A stretch of 52,549 nt of DNA from Zygnema cylindricum (Eukaryota > Streptophyta > Zygnematophyceae > Zygnematales > Zygnemataceae), in the NCBI GenBank assembly GCA_037447655.1, contig JBBHKE010003075.1, positions 10,001-62,549 of the forward strand. The letters are read 5' to 3'. The position numbers and the translations under genes are program-made. Of this stretch, positions 12,085 through 24,491 are shown one piece after another. The number at the start of each line of letters is the position of its first letter. The first letter of the stretch is position 1. The notes below the pieces were generated by a model. It ran no database searches, was not told where the DNA came from, and saw only the letters and a program-made list of their open reading frames with translations.

Positions 12085-13043
12085 CCCCTCTCAAGCTAAA
12101 ACTCCAAAGGAGTATTTAGATAAAAATAAAGGGTAATTTGAGGAATTAGGAGGAAAGAGGAGGACGAAGGCCAGAGGAGAAACGATGCTGCTCTAAATGA
12201 GGCGATGAAGAGCTTTGGTGAGAATGTCATCAACTTGATCCGTAGATTTAACATAAAGAAATTGAAGGGTGCCATCCTCGACACGCTCCCAAGAATAGTG
12301 ATATAGGATGTCGATGTTTTTGGTTTGCTTGTGGTGACTTGGATTCTTAATCAAAGCGAGGGCGCATTGAGAGTCGGAGTAGATGGGAGTGGGACCAAAG
12401 GGAGGAAAACCGAGATTGGTGAGTAAGGATCAAAGCCAAACAACTTTTTTGGCGGAATAGCAGGCAACGATATATTTGGCCTCACTACTCGAACAAGTTG
12501 TAATAGGTTGTTTCCAACAAGACCAAAAGATAAGCCCATTTCCTAAGAAAAAAACACAAGCCAATAGTAGAACGGCGCGATAGCTCATCTTGGGCCCAAT
12601 CAGAGTCAACAAATCCAGGGAGGGCAGTCAAACCAGAGGAGGAGTAAGTGAGGCACAAGGATTTGGTGCCCTGTAGATACCAAATCACTCGTTTAGCAGC
12701 TACAAGATGATCCAGTGAAGGGTCGCTGAACAAATTGACTAAGTTCTGTAACTCCGGTAGCAATACCTGACCGAGTAGCTTGCATGGCTTACATAAGAGC
12801 ACCGACCATAGAGCGATAAAAAGCATAGAGGGGGGGGGAGAGGAGGGCGTCAATGGAGGAGACAAGAGGGGAATTGACATCTAACGGAGTGGAGATAGAA
12901 GAGAAATCAGTTATACCAAAACGGTCAAGGAGATCAAAGATGAAAGTTTCCTGGGAGAGGCAAAGAGTCTTAGTAGAGCGATTACGGAGAACTTTGATTC
13001 CAAGGTAGTAAGTGAGTTCACCGAGGTCACTTATGTCAAAATG
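12085..13043 (-). pseudogene. Copia-A reverse transcriptase end and RNase H
   Basis: Minus-strand fragments continue the copia polyprotein after the Copia-B insertion: DISDLGELTYYLGIKV and RETFIFDLLDRFG (RT thumb region), then RNase H pieces with VIWYLQGTKSL, GFVDSDWAQD, KYIVACYSAKKVVWL and NPSHHKQTKNIDI. Several stops and frame changes break it. The reading frame joins that at 25512 across the AAATG duplication. Confidence 0.85.
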
Positions 13044-14056
13044 TGCAATTCTGTGTCCTCCATTGGACCACAGAATACAGGAAGCCTCTATATAGTATTT
13101 AACTAACCCACTTTAAGCCACAACCACTGTTGCCCAAGAAGGCAAACTGACAATTTGACTGCACCCCTGTGTAGCCAGGACTCCCCTCAGTCTGTAGCAA
13201 AAAGATTTTTTTTTTTATCACTGAAAACGGCCAACCACCTGATAAGTTATGAGCCGGCAAAAAAAGCCAATTTATACAAAGCTCTCTTAGAGAGAGAGAG
13301 GTGTCAAAATTTCCTAAGTACTAAATCTCTCTCACAACCCCTATCTACTAAAGTACGAACCAATCATATTACTGTAAAGTACAGAAAGGTATTACGGCCG
13401 ATGTCCTTTCTGTACGGTCGGTGTACGACAAGGCTACTGAGTGGACGCGTGTCATTTTTCCACTCGTTCGTATATTCTCCGGAATTCTCGCGACCGAATG
13501 TCATCCTTCCACGCGGCGCCACGTCATGCCACGTCCATAAAATCCAAAGTGACCATTCCGCGATCTCGGCGATAACATGCGCCGTCGGATTAAATCCGAC
13601 ATTAAATGTCGACCGTTTAAAACAAATGTCTGTTTCATTTGTTTCGTGCGAAATGACGTTCGCACTGAACCTTAACAAGTTCTATGTTCGTTTCGTTTCA
13701 TATTCCAGTTAGATCATTTCGGTACTATACAACAGTTTATATATGAATGAAACCCTATATAATCTAACGGACTTCTACGACAGACTGGTTAGAGCTAACG
13801 GCTACGCCGCGCTCTACCGGTCGGGGGTTCGAGTCCTGCCGGACTCAACCTTTTGTTGAGAGTGACTTAAGTTACTCTTTAGTCCTTCCTATGGAGCTGA
13901 GGCAGCCATAGCTCCATCGCTCTCTCTCTCATTCAGTGACTACAACAAGTATGGGGGACAGAGAGAATAGATGGAGGCAGGCTGCCATCAATTTCTATAT
14001 ATGTTTCCGCTAATTTATTTTAGACCTAGAAAATACAAAAACTACTTATTTCAACA
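13044..14056 (-). repeat. Copia-B 3' LTR (1013 bp)
   Basis: On the minus strand it runs TGTTGAAATAAGTAG to GAATTGCA and is preceded by the polypurine tract AATGGGAG. Near its end ATG (13063-13061) opens MEDTELQ, the gag leader frame. It contains a tRNA B-box-like word GGTTCGAGTCC (13826-13836) and the imperfect palindrome at 13859-13878. Confidence 0.93.
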
Positions 14057-16561
14057 CTCCCATTATTTTCTAGTCTATTTTTAATTTTTCTTTTAATCCA
14101 CATTTTTCCCTACAATATTTTAACTTTGGTGAGGGCACAGGTTTGGTCATCATGTCCGCTACCATTTCCTCATCAGATCTATATACAAGATTCACTATTT
14201 ATTCTCAACTTTTTCTCTTACAAAACTTAATCTTATGTCCATATGTTTAGCCTTAAAATGATGTTTTGGATTGGATGCAATTGCTATGGCCGCTTGATTA
14301 TCATAAAACACTTCATGCACTCCCTCCTTCATATACCCCAGTTCTTGCAGCAAGGACTTGACCCACATCAACTCTTTCACAACAGAACAAGAGGCCATGT
14401 ATTCAGCCTCCATAGTGGACTGAGCAACCACCTTTTGTTGCTTACTGCTCCAACAGCATGCACCTTCCCCAACATACAACACACACCGAGAAGTGCATCG
14501 TCTCATAGGTGCGTCCCCATAACTGGCATCACTCCAAGTAGTGATGTCAATGTGCTCCCCTCCCAAATGCAACCATAACTCTCTTGATCCTACCAGATAT
14601 CTCATGACTCTAGTGGTTGCCTCCCAATCCCTTTTCCTATGATCATTAAGACTCCTACTGAGTACTCCAACTGCTGTCGCTATGTCCGGCCTGGTACAAT
14701 TCATAAAATAGATTAAACTTCCTACGACCTGTCTATAAGGGATAGTCTTCATAAACTCTCTCTCTTCTCTATTCATTTGATCATCTAATATCATCACTCC
14801 TCCTTCTACACTCCCATCACGTCCTTTTTCCAAGTCCATGGGAGTGGTACAGCTGTTAGCATTTTCCATCTGGAATTTCTCAAGCATATTACCTATTGTT
14901 TCTTTCTGAGTAAGTCTAATAATCTTCTTCCCCCTATCTCTCTCCATTTGAATCCCCAAAATATATTTTGCCTCCCCTTAATCCTTCATATCAAATCTGC
15001 TTCTAAGATCTGTTATTAACTTATTGATCTTTTCCAAGGATTTACTCAACACAAGCAGACCATCCACATAAATTGCAATAAAAATGACACCATTCTCATC
15101 TTCAAACATGTAGATAGAATGGTCAGAGCTAATACGGATATATCCCAGACTGGTAAGAAACTCATCTAGTTTCTTATTCCACTGTCGGGGAGCCTTCTTC
15201 AGTCCATATAAGGATTTTATGAGCCTGTAGACTTTGCTCTCTTCTCCTTCTTCCACGAACCCCTCGGGTTGTCTCATGAAAATTTCTTCCTCTAACTCAC
15301 TATTAACAAACGCAGTCTTAATGTCCATCTAGTGGATTTCCATGTTTTCCGCTGCTGCGAAGTTGAGGAGAATCCTTACTGATGGGAACCGAACAACTGG
15401 AGCAAAGGTCTCCTCATAGTCAATCCCCTCCTTTTGGGTGAACCCCTTCGCTACCAATCGAGCCTTATATCTTTCAATGGTATTATCAGGGTTCAGTTTT
15501 AGTTTAAATACCCATTTACAGACAATATGTTTTTTGTCTGGAGTACAATCTGCTAGTTCCCAAGTATTTGCTTCCATGATAGAAGCCATCTCATCATTTA
15601 TAGCTCTAATCCATCTTTATTTCTCTGGACTATTCACTGCCTCTGAGTAAGACTGAGGCTCATCAGGGTGAGATAGCTTAGTTACCTTATGAGCGGCTTG
15701 TTTTTCCTGTAATCTTTTGCTGCTCTTCCTTCCTTCCTCAAACTCCGAAGCAAGAATGGATGGAAGTCTTGGATTTCTTCTCACTGTCTCATCGGCTCCC
15801 CTGTCCATGGAAACCGGTTCTTGTCCTGCTTCTTCTATCTCCTCGAAGTCCATAGGAGTATGTGAGGTTTCCGGTGAGTCTCCTGTATCTTGGATCTCCC
15901 CTGAATTAGTAATCACGGTTTCACCCATGTCCCTTTCGGGAACGACCGAGTTCTCCTCACTTTCGGACTCAAATCTGATCCTTATCTTCTTTGTATATTT
16001 GAAGGGGTCAAATGACTTCCCTTCATCCATGACAACTAAGTGTTTGACCAGAATGATATCTTTCTTTTCTAAGTGATAGACTCTATATCCCTTAACATCC
16101 TCATCATATCCCACAAAGTATCCAGGTTTTCCCTTAGCATCTAGTTTCCAGTTTTTCCTATCCGTGTCAAGAGTGTAAACTTGGCTACCAAATACTTTGA
16201 GGTGTGAGATATCTGGTTTCCTTCCAACCCATCTCTCATAAGGTGTCACTCCCTTTACAGCTGAGGTAAGGACTCTATTCTTAATGTAGTTAGCACAATT
16301 CATTGCTTCTGCCCAAAATCTCTTTCCTATTTTCTTGTCGGCCAACATACAGCGTACACTATCTCCTAGTGTTCGATTCAACCTCTCAGCTACCCCATTT
16401 TGTTCCGGGTTATATGGTACAGTTTTGTAGTGCTGCACTCCCTCATCTCTCAGATATTCCTCAAACTCATTAGAAGTATATTCCCCCCCATTATCACTCC
16501 TTATCCTTTTAATGGGGGTTTCATGCAACTTCTCACTCGAAGCTTTATATTCTTTGAAGTA
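14057..16561 (-). pseudogene. Copia-B integrase core, reverse transcriptase and RNase H
   Basis: Downstream half of the pol frame. Integrase: IRSDNGGEYTSNEF and EQNGVAERLNRTLGD (second Asp and Glu of DDE), then [75 protein letters not shown] and IAIYVDGLLVLS, where the second catalytic Asp is Gly (codon at 15059-15061). RNase H: WSDASYGDAP, QSTMEAEYMA, NPKHHFKAKHMDI. Three in-frame stops (near 15617, 15329 and 14978) separate the parts. Confidence 0.92.
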
Positions 16562-16566
16562 AGTTG

Positions 16567-17566
16567 TGTTGATTTGAGGTAGCCGGTGCCACTGAAGAAG
16601 ATAAAGAACCACCAGCAGTTGCCATGATAATCAATTGTGTAAAGAGGAAACTCTCACGAAATCCCACAAACAACCAACTTCACAATGAAGCCCAAAGCAA
16701 ACCAGACACACCCTAGGTCTGCAAATTTGCCACAATATAAAATATACACTAGAGAAACCACATGCAAAATTTCACAAAGTTCTGCCAAAAGATCACAATG
16801 ATCTTATAATTCAAACACACCCAAAAACTGCTTCGCAGTTTTTCCTACACAACAATCCTACTTTTCTTAAAGTAATCTAAGTCCTATATATACAAGTGAG
16901 CCTACGGCTGATCACACCGTACTACAACTAGCGTGGTCAATTGGTACACTACTCTTCATTAACAAAATCCCATCGTCGAATGCACATAATTATTTCCACC
17001 AATCAGACAGCGGCTAGAAATGAAATAGTACGCGGTTAAAGTTTGTCCGCTGAAATGACGGTATAGTCAATACTTCTCTTCCAAAAATGACGGCGGACTT
17101 CGTCCGCTTTCCACGTATTCTTTCATCACCGAAGATAAACCTCCACGTATAAATTTGGTCCTCAAATGTAACTGTACCTTTTCTTCTAGAACAACCAAAC
17201 TTGACTTTCTCACGGACCGACACGTGTGCCTAAAGTGCACCGAATCTGTGTACTCCCTTTCGAGTTACATACTCACTAAATCATGTCCCCGTCAATTTAT
17301 CTTCACACAAACTGACTCATATTCAGAACACCTTTCTTGCGCAGACTGCTATAGCTGCTATGATTGCTATGACTGCTATGACTGCTATGATCTGTCAGCG
17401 CAGCTGTGATATTACAGCAGCGCAGCTGCGATGTGAGATCAGAGCACCATAGCAGCATAGCAACAAGTGTAGTGTGCTCAAGGTTTCTAGCTGCGATGTC
17501 AGACTTAGCGCAGCATGGCAACATAGCAACAAGATATAGAGAGAACTTAAGGTTTCCAAAACAACA
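16567..17566 (-). repeat. Copia-C 3' LTR (1000 bp)
   Basis: On the minus strand it runs TGTTGTTTTGGAAACC to CCTCAAATCAACA. Its last 60 bases encode the start of gag (ATG then Ala/Ser-rich residues), as in the 5' LTR. TATATATA lies on the minus strand near 16880, and GCTATGACTGC repeats lie at about 17345-17395. Confidence 0.95.
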
Positions 17567-19185
17567 CTCCCCTAAACCTTTAGACTCTCTTAGCCACTGA
17601 GTCCACATTCCTCTCTACAAAATTTCAACTTAGGTGCAGGTAAAGACTTAGTCATCATATCTGCTACCATCTTCTCATCCGGAAGATAACTTAGCTTTAA
17701 AATTCTATTCATCACCTTCTCTCTTACAAAATGCAGCTTGATGTCAATGTGCTTGCTTTTGAAGTGATGACTCGGGTTGGATGCAATCGCAATAGCTGAT
17801 TGGTTGTCACACCACACTATTTGAGGTCCGGATTGCATAAAATGAAGTTCTTGGAGGAGCGACTTCACCCATAGTAACTCCTTGACAGCTGAGCTTGCTG
17901 CCATATATTCAGCCTCCATTGTAGACTGAGATGTTACCTTTTGAAGCTTGCTGCTCCAGCAGCATGTTCCAGTTCCAATCTTCAAAATGAATCCAGTGGT
18001 GGAACGGCGGCTTGGCATGTCTCCATAGCTAGCATCGCTCCATGTCTGAATTTTGACTTCATCTCCACCGAGAGCAAGTCTAAGATTCCGTGTTCCTACA
18101 AGGTACCGAAGAACCCTCTTTGCGGCCTCCCAATCTATTTTTCTTGGATTCTGCAAACTTCGACTCAAAGCGCCAACTGCTGCCGCAATATCCGGCCTTG
18201 TGCAGTTCATGAAGTAAATTAGGCTACCAACAACCTGTCGGTATGGAATGGTGGCCATAAAATCTGCCTCCCCTGACTCCAAGGTATCGTCAAAAATGAT
18301 TCCTCCATCGGTCTCCATGCCTTCCATTTTCTGCTTAAATTCCATGGGAGTGGCACTTCCGTTTGCCTCAGCCATGCCAAACTTTTCAAGCACATTTCCT
18401 ATCGCTTCACGTTGCGTTGATGGATTGTTCTCCTATCTCTATCCCTTTCTACTTGAATTCCAAGAATATACTTTGCCTCACCTAAGTCCTTCATCTCAAA
18501 TCTTGAATTTAAGGCTGCCTTTATTTTGTTAATTTCATTTAATGACTTGTTTAACAACAGCAAATCATCTACATATACCGCAATGTACATAATCCCATCT
18601 TTCCCTTCCATAACATAGACTGAGTGACCTGAGCAAATCCTGACGAATCCTAGACTGGTAAGAAACTCATCTAGTTTTAGGTTCCACTAACGTGGAGCCT
18701 GCTTCAAACCATACAGGGATTTCAACAGTTTACAGACCAGATTTTCTTTTCCAGTCTCTTCATACCTTTCAGGCTGCTTCATATAAATTACTTCCTCTAA
18801 ATCTCCATGCAAGAAAGCTGTCTTAACATCCATTTGATGTAGTTCCATATTCTCAATGGCCGCTAAGGATAACAAAATTCTAACAGTTGGAAATCGGACA
18901 ACCGGAGAAAAAGTCTTCTCATAGTCAATTCCCTCCTTCTGACTATAGCCTTTAGCAACAAGCCTAGCCTTATATCTTTCAATAGAGTTATCTGGATTCA
19001 GCTTTACTTTAAAGACCCACTTACAGCCGATGGCTTTTTGGTCTGGTGGAAGCTCCACAAGCTCCCAAGTTTGAGCCTCCATTATCGATCGCATTTCATC
19101 GTTAGCTGCAGCGATCCATTGATCTTTTTCCGGAGCTGAAAAGGCTTCTTGTATTGTGACCGGTTCCATCATGCTGGCAGATAAT

Positions 19186-19400
19186 AGAGCAGTTTTGCAG
19201 CTTCGCAATTTTGCAGCGTCGCAGCTTTGCAGCTTTGCAGCGTCGCAGCTTTGCAGCTTCGCAGCGTCGCAGCTTTGCAGCTTCGCAGCGTCGCAACTTT
19301 GCAGCTTCGCAGCATCGCAGCTTCGCAGTTTTGCAGCGTCGCAGTTTTCAGTCAGATCCACTGATCCGACAGAAAATAGCGCAGCTTCGCAGTGTCGCAG
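19186..19400 (-). repeat. 24-bp coding minisatellite in the Copia-C linker
   Basis: A 24-bp unit made of GCAGCTTCGCAGCGTCGC-type sequence is repeated six to eight times between integrase and RT. In the polyprotein frame it gives repeats of SCDAAKLQ. Because 24 is a multiple of three, expansion keeps the frame. Confidence 0.88.
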
Positions 19401-21828
19401 CCTGCTACTTTGCCTTTTTCCCCCCGGAAAATCTGAGGCTAGAATTGTTGGATCCGTAGGTTGCCGCCGAGGAGGAGGTGGTGGAGGAGGAAGATGATTC
19501 TCCACAAGGGGACCAGCCGGAGGGTCCAAAGTGGGACTAGAAGAAGGGAGAGGAACACTTTCAAAAATAACATATTCTTTGTTTTTCGAATCTTTTTCAA
19601 AATCTGTCATACCAAAAACATCTACCGATCTGCTCTCTTCTTTAACCTGAATATTTCTAGCAGTCTGAAGAGTATTCCTATCTTTATTAAATACTCTATA
19701 GCCCACGGATTCATCATCATAACCCATAAAAATTCCTGGAATCGATTTTGGACTAAGCTTAGAAATAGGGAGATTATCCAAAATAAAACATTTACTCCCA
19801 AAAACTCGGAAGTGACTAACATTCGGTTTTCTTCCGGTCCACACTTCATATGGTGTTTTCCCTTTTACTGCTCTAGTCTCTATTCTATTTCTAATATACG
19901 ACGCACACGAGAAAGCTTCACCCTAAAATTTGAAATCTATTCCTTTATCTAGTAACATAGATTTTGCACTTTCTGTTAGAGTTCGGTTGAGTCTTTCGAA
20001 TACTCCATTCTGTTCCAGAGTATAAGGAACTGTAAATTGCCGAGAAATGCCATTGTCTTTTAAGTATTCAGAAAATGCATGAGAAATATATTCCCATCCG
20101 TTGTCGGACCGAAGGGAAAGGATCGGTTTCCCATGAAGTTTTTCGGCCCATACCCGAAAATGCTTGAAGTGAGTGAGCACTTCACTCTTTTCTTTCATAA
20201 AGTAAACCTTGCTATATCTTGAGAAGTCATCCGTAAAAGTGACCAAAAACCGGTTGCCACTGAGTGAAGGAACTTTTGATGGCCCCCACACATCCGAATG
20301 AATAATTTGCAGCAAATCCGTTGCCCGGTTATCCGCTGTCTGAGGTAGTGGCAGCTTATGAAGTTTTCCCAAAGCACATCCATCACATACATGGGAATCT
20401 GTTTCTCCTAAATTAACACCATCTATCATATTTTGCTTTACCATTTTATCAAGCCTTTCATGATGAACATGACCGAGCCTCTTATGCCACAAAACATTTT
20501 CCGGAAGGACACTAGAGTATGCAAAGTCAATTTCATTAGCCAAGTCCATCCGGTACAACAAGTTTGGGCCTCTAGTTCCTACCAGAGCTACCTTCCCATC
20601 TTTACTTACTACCTTTTTCCCATTCTTTTGTAAAATTTCAAAACCTTTCATTTCTGCTAGCGAAGTGGAAAACAAATTTTTTGTAAACTTTGGGATATAG
20701 AGAACATCATGCAAGGTTCTCTTTACAATCTGACCATTGATGTCACATGCTAACTCCACGCTTCCCTTTGCCGTAGCTTCCACACCGCTGTCATCCGCGT
20801 AATAAATGCGACGAGTGGGAATTGGAGTAAGCGTTTTGAAGTAAGCCCGGTTGCCGCACATGTGGGAGGAGCATCCGGAGTCCATAATCCATCCGTTCTC
20901 TCGAGGTCCCTCCATGAGATCTTTTGCAAGAGCAAAGAACTTGTCATCATCCGATTGCGGAAATCTGACCACATCTTTCTTTTCTTCCGGTGGTTCATCT
21001 TGTGACGTCTCATCAAATGCAAGGAATGCCGCATTTTTAATCGGCAGTTTTGATGTCGGAAATTTTGATGATGAATCCTTCGATCGCACCCTCCATCCCG
21101 CACGATAAATTCCTATTTCACACGCTTTTATAAATGCCGGACACAGCCGGAAAACATGACCTTGACCAAAGCAATAGACACACCTATCATATTGCCTATA
21201 ATTCGGATTGGGGGTAAAGTTTCTGTTTCCAGAAAAACCAACCGGCTTATATGTCTGTGCATTGTAAGCAACCACTGATTGACCACCATTTAATGCTATC
21301 TGAGTTGCCTCTTCGTCTAGGATATAAGCCTGAGCGACTGCTATATTCCATTTACTCTTCTCTAACCGTCTTAGCTGCTCCGCTGCTCCTCTATATTCAG
21401 TAGGAAGCCCTCTCATTAGAATCATAGCTTGATGATAAGTAGGAAAACTCCCCCCGGAACATGCATTCTCCGATAATAGAAGTTTCAAGCCATTACAATA
21501 TGAGTTCATGTCACCCCCAGTATACTTATAGTCCCAGATTTTTCCAGCAGTAACAACCTCATTCTGCTCACTGGCTAAGACATAAGATTCACTCAAGGCC
21601 TTCCATATTTCAGATGCCGTAGAAATATTGATATATGTCATGTTAAGATCTTCTGACAAAAGTAAGTTCAACACATGCAATGCATCTTCATTTTTCTTTC
21701 CAAACTCCGGATCCGTATCTGGAAGAATACCCGAAATCACATCATATAATTTCACTTGTTTCAAATAAGACTTAGTCAAATCCGCCCAATAAAGATACTT
21801 TTGCCCATTAAACACCGGGATCCGTGAG

Positions 21829-21843
21829 GGAGGGCCCGTGACC
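21829..21843 (-). other. Copia-C primer-binding site (half-tRNA type)
   Basis: Directly after the 5' LTR the minus strand reads GGTCACGGGCCCTCC, which pairs at 12 of 15 positions with the initiator tRNA-Met anticodon-arm segment GGTGGGCCCATAACC. The canonical plant copia site TGGTATCAGAGC is absent. The site is also translated, as VTGPPS of gag. Confidence 0.7.
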
Positions 21844-22843
21844 TGTTGATTTGAGGCAGCCGGTGCCACTGAAGAAGATGAAGAAGCACCAGCAGTTGCC
21901 ATGATAATCAATTGTGTAAAGAGGAAACTCTCACGAAATCCCACAAACAACCAACTTCACAATGAAGCCCAAAGCAAACCAGACACACCCTAGGTCTGCA
22001 AATTTGCCACAATATAAAATATACACAAGAGAAACCACATGCAGAATTTCACAAAGTTCTGCCAAAAGATCACAATGATCTTATAATTCAAACACACCCA
22101 AAAACTGCTTCGCAGTTTTTCCTACACAACAATCCTACTTTTCTTAAAGTAATCTAAGTCCTATATATACAAGTGAGCCTACGGCTGATCACACCGTACT
22201 ACAACTAGCGTGGTCAATTGGTACACTACTCTTCATTAACAAAATCCCACCGTCGAATGCACATAATTATTTCCACCAATCAGACAGCGGCTAGAAATGA
22301 AATAGTACGCGGTTAAAGTTCGTCCGCTGAAATGACGGTATAGTCAATACTTCTTTTCCAAAAATGACGGCGGACTTCGTCCGCTTTCCACGTATTCTTT
22401 CATCACCGAAGATAAACCTCCACGTATAAATTTGGTCCTCAAATGTAACTGTACCTTTTCTTCTAGAACAACCAAACTTGACTTTCTCACGGACCGACAC
22501 GTGTGCCTAAAGTGCACCGAATCTGTGTACTCCCTTTCGAGTTACATACTCACTAAATCATGTCCCCGTCAATTTATCTTCACACAAACTGACTCATATT
22601 CAGAACACCTTTCTTGCGCAGACTGCTATAGCTGCTATGACTGCTATGACTGCTATGACTACTATGATCTGTCAGCGCAGCTGTGATATTAGAGCAGCGC
22701 AGCTGCGATGTCAGATCAGAGCACCATAGCAGCATAGCAACAAGTGTAGTGTGCTCAAGGTTTCTATCTGCGATGTCAGACTTAGCGCAGCATGGCAACA
22801 TAGCAGCAAGATATAGAGAGAACTTCAGGTTTCCAAAACAACA
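21844..22843 (-). repeat. Copia-C 5' LTR (1000 bp)
   Basis: Partner of 16567-17566. ATG at 21902 lies 59 bases inside the LTR end and opens the gag frame, which runs without a stop into the internal region. Confidence 0.95.
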
Positions 22844-22848
22844 AGTTG

Positions 22849-24491
22849 ATGCTTTAGACTTTGTTTTCAGAAAGTAGACTCTAGAGTATTTAGACCAGTC
22901 AACAGTTATTGTCATCATAAACCTCTTTCCTCCAACCGAAGGTACTTTTGCAGGTCCCCAAATATCTGTGTGGACCAAATCTAACACTTTCTTACCTCTA
23001 TATGTGGCGGCTTTGGGAAAGGGAAGTCTGTGAGCCTTACCTTGAGCACAACCACTACAATCATCTATCATTTCATTATCCCCAAACTGAATGCCATCTA
23101 CTACCCCAAGCTTTTTCATTTCCTTTAACCTATCAAAATGCACATGCCCCAACCGCTTATGCCAAATCATCACCTTAGGAATACCAACATAGTAAGCATT
23201 CTTCTTTTCATTACTCAGGTTAAGCCTAAACATTCTTTGGCTACCCTTATCTGCTGTGAAGTAAACTTCATCCCCATACATCCCCATACATCCCCACTAC
23301 AGTATGAATCTTTCTTAACTTAGTGAAGAGTTCTTTATCATGACACATATGCATCGATGCACCTGAGTCGATGATCCATCCTTCTTGTGGAGCTTCCCAG
23401 ATTGCTCCAAGGGCACACTTCTGCCTCCGAGGAATCTCCTTCTCTTCTAGACTCTCGTCAAGAAGAAGCTCCTCGTCCTCCTCAAAGGACTCATCCTCGG
23501 TTTCTCCTGACACTTTTGTAACCACAAGTGCATTTTTCTTCCCTCCGGAAGAACCCCCTCCACGATTTTCTTAGAGCTTTAGCTCTGATAGCTTGACACA
23601 ATCTGCGATAAAGTGTCCCGGTTTTTGCAATAATGACAAAGACCCTTTGGGGGCCTTTGTCCCCCATAATGATATTTTTCCCCTCTATAAGGTTTCTTCG
23701 GGTCCTTCCCCCATCGGTCCCCTCCTGCTGCTAGAGCTTAAATGCTCTTTCCTCCTCTCCTAATCTCCATTGTGTTTTCCTCCACAAGTATCATCCTGAC
23801 TACTATGTTCCATTTCCATGAACTATCAGGCATTTCCTGTACTCGATACACTATGTTTTCGAACTCATCTGGTAATTTCATGATAAGGGTGTTAACTTTC
23901 ATTTTCATTGTACCTGTCCACCCAGCACTTTCCATTTCCATATACAAACAAGAAAGATCATTACAATAATCTAACATCTTTCCTCCTTTGTAAGTGTAAC
24001 TCACTAGCTTTTGCTCAGCCAACTGGAGCTCTTTAATAGTTCAAACTCTATAAATCTTCACCAAACTCACCCACAACACCTCGGCCTTGTATATGTGAAG
24101 ATGAGGAGTGGCGAAACCTTGAGTGAGGTGCCTCAGAATGAAGTTCTTGGCAGCCATGTTTACATTCTCCCACATTTGAGTATCGTTCTCCACGGTCTTC
24201 ACGGTCGCCGCTCTTGATACTGTGGCAATAGGAGTGAGGGGTGTCTCCTTCTCTTCCCACTTTTCGGACACACTGCTGTCCCCATCATCTGCCTCCTCCG
24301 CTGAGGCAGCCGTTGTTGCAGAAAACCTTACTCCCCCAAATCCTGGTGGAGTTCCCGAAGGTGGACGTTTCACTTGTCCACTGACGATACCCCAGTATCG
24401 TTTTTCACACAAAGCTCCCATCATCATGGCTTCCCAATAGATGAACCCAGATCCATTGAAGGTGGGCACCCTAGAGGGTGGGCCCATAACC
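22849..24491 (-). pseudogene. Copia-B gag, protease and integrase N-terminus
   Basis: From the 5' LTR: VMGPPSRVPTFNGSGFIYWE (gag), broken gag pieces to about 23738, and a zinc knuckle near 23600-23640 in which a one-base change shifts frame after CHYCK. Then protease GWIIDSGASMHMCHDKELF (about 23335-23395) and the GAG-pre-integrase region MIWHKRLGHVHFDRLKEM, CSGCAQGKAHRLPF, VHTDIWGPAKVPSVGGKRF. The stretch normally between protease and integrase is much shortened, and a GGGGATGTAT-type triplication marks the join near 23270-23295. Copia-C interrupts it at 22848. Confidence 0.88.
24477..24491 (-). other. Copia-B primer-binding site, 15-nt match to initiator tRNA-Met anticodon arm
   Basis: Minus-strand GGTTATGGGCCCACC follows the 5' LTR immediately. 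Its complement GGTGGGCCCATAACC is, from my knowledge of plant initiator tRNA-Met, identical to the anticodon arm of that tRNA up to about position 39. It is read as gag codons VMGPP. Confidence 0.85.

Larger units (their letters stand above)
17567..21902 (-). pseudogene. Copia-C gag-pol polyprotein (nearly intact)
   Basis: One frame starts at ATG 21902 inside the 5' LTR. Order: Ala/Ser-rich leader, GPPSRIPVFNGQKYLYW (gag), zinc knuckle CVYCFGQGHVFRLC near 21150-21195, protease GWIMDSGCSSHMC near 20860-20900, GAG-pre-integrase LWHKRLGHVHHERL with HSDVWGPSKV, SLRSDNGWEY and EQNGVFERLNR (DDE). A Trp-to-stop change ends the first frame at about 19923. The frame continues through [17 protein letters not shown], a repeat-bearing linker (19186-19400), RT with AVYVDDLLLL intact, a stop at 18687-18689 (Gln to stop), a frameshift near 18400-18420, and RNase H (WSDASYGDMPSRRSTTGF, QSTMEAEYMAAS) ending near 17590. 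Motifs are largely kept; expression is unlikely without suppression. Confidence 0.94.
16567..22843 (-). mobile_element. Copia-C: youngest LTR retrotransposon, nested in Copia-B
   Basis: LTRs of exactly 1000 bp at 21844-22843 (5') and 16567-17566 (3'), target duplication AGTTG at 16562-16566 and 22844-22848, inside the Copia-B integrase frame. The two LTRs differ at roughly 15-20 positions. The polypurine tract GGTTTAGGGGAG abuts the 3' LTR. The internal region is a near-complete gag-pol frame with only two nonsense codons and one frameshift. Confidence 0.95.

Noticed and set aside
13780-13850. Functional tRNA gene in the Copia-B LTR
   Set aside because: Only the B-box arm is convincing; no matching acceptor or D arm could be paired. 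Kept as a finding, not a gene.
16567-16630. Extra copy of the Copia-C gag start beyond its 3' LTR, first read as a tandem recombinant
   Set aside because: The AGTTG duplication shows that this segment is the end of the LTR itself, so no second internal region is needed.
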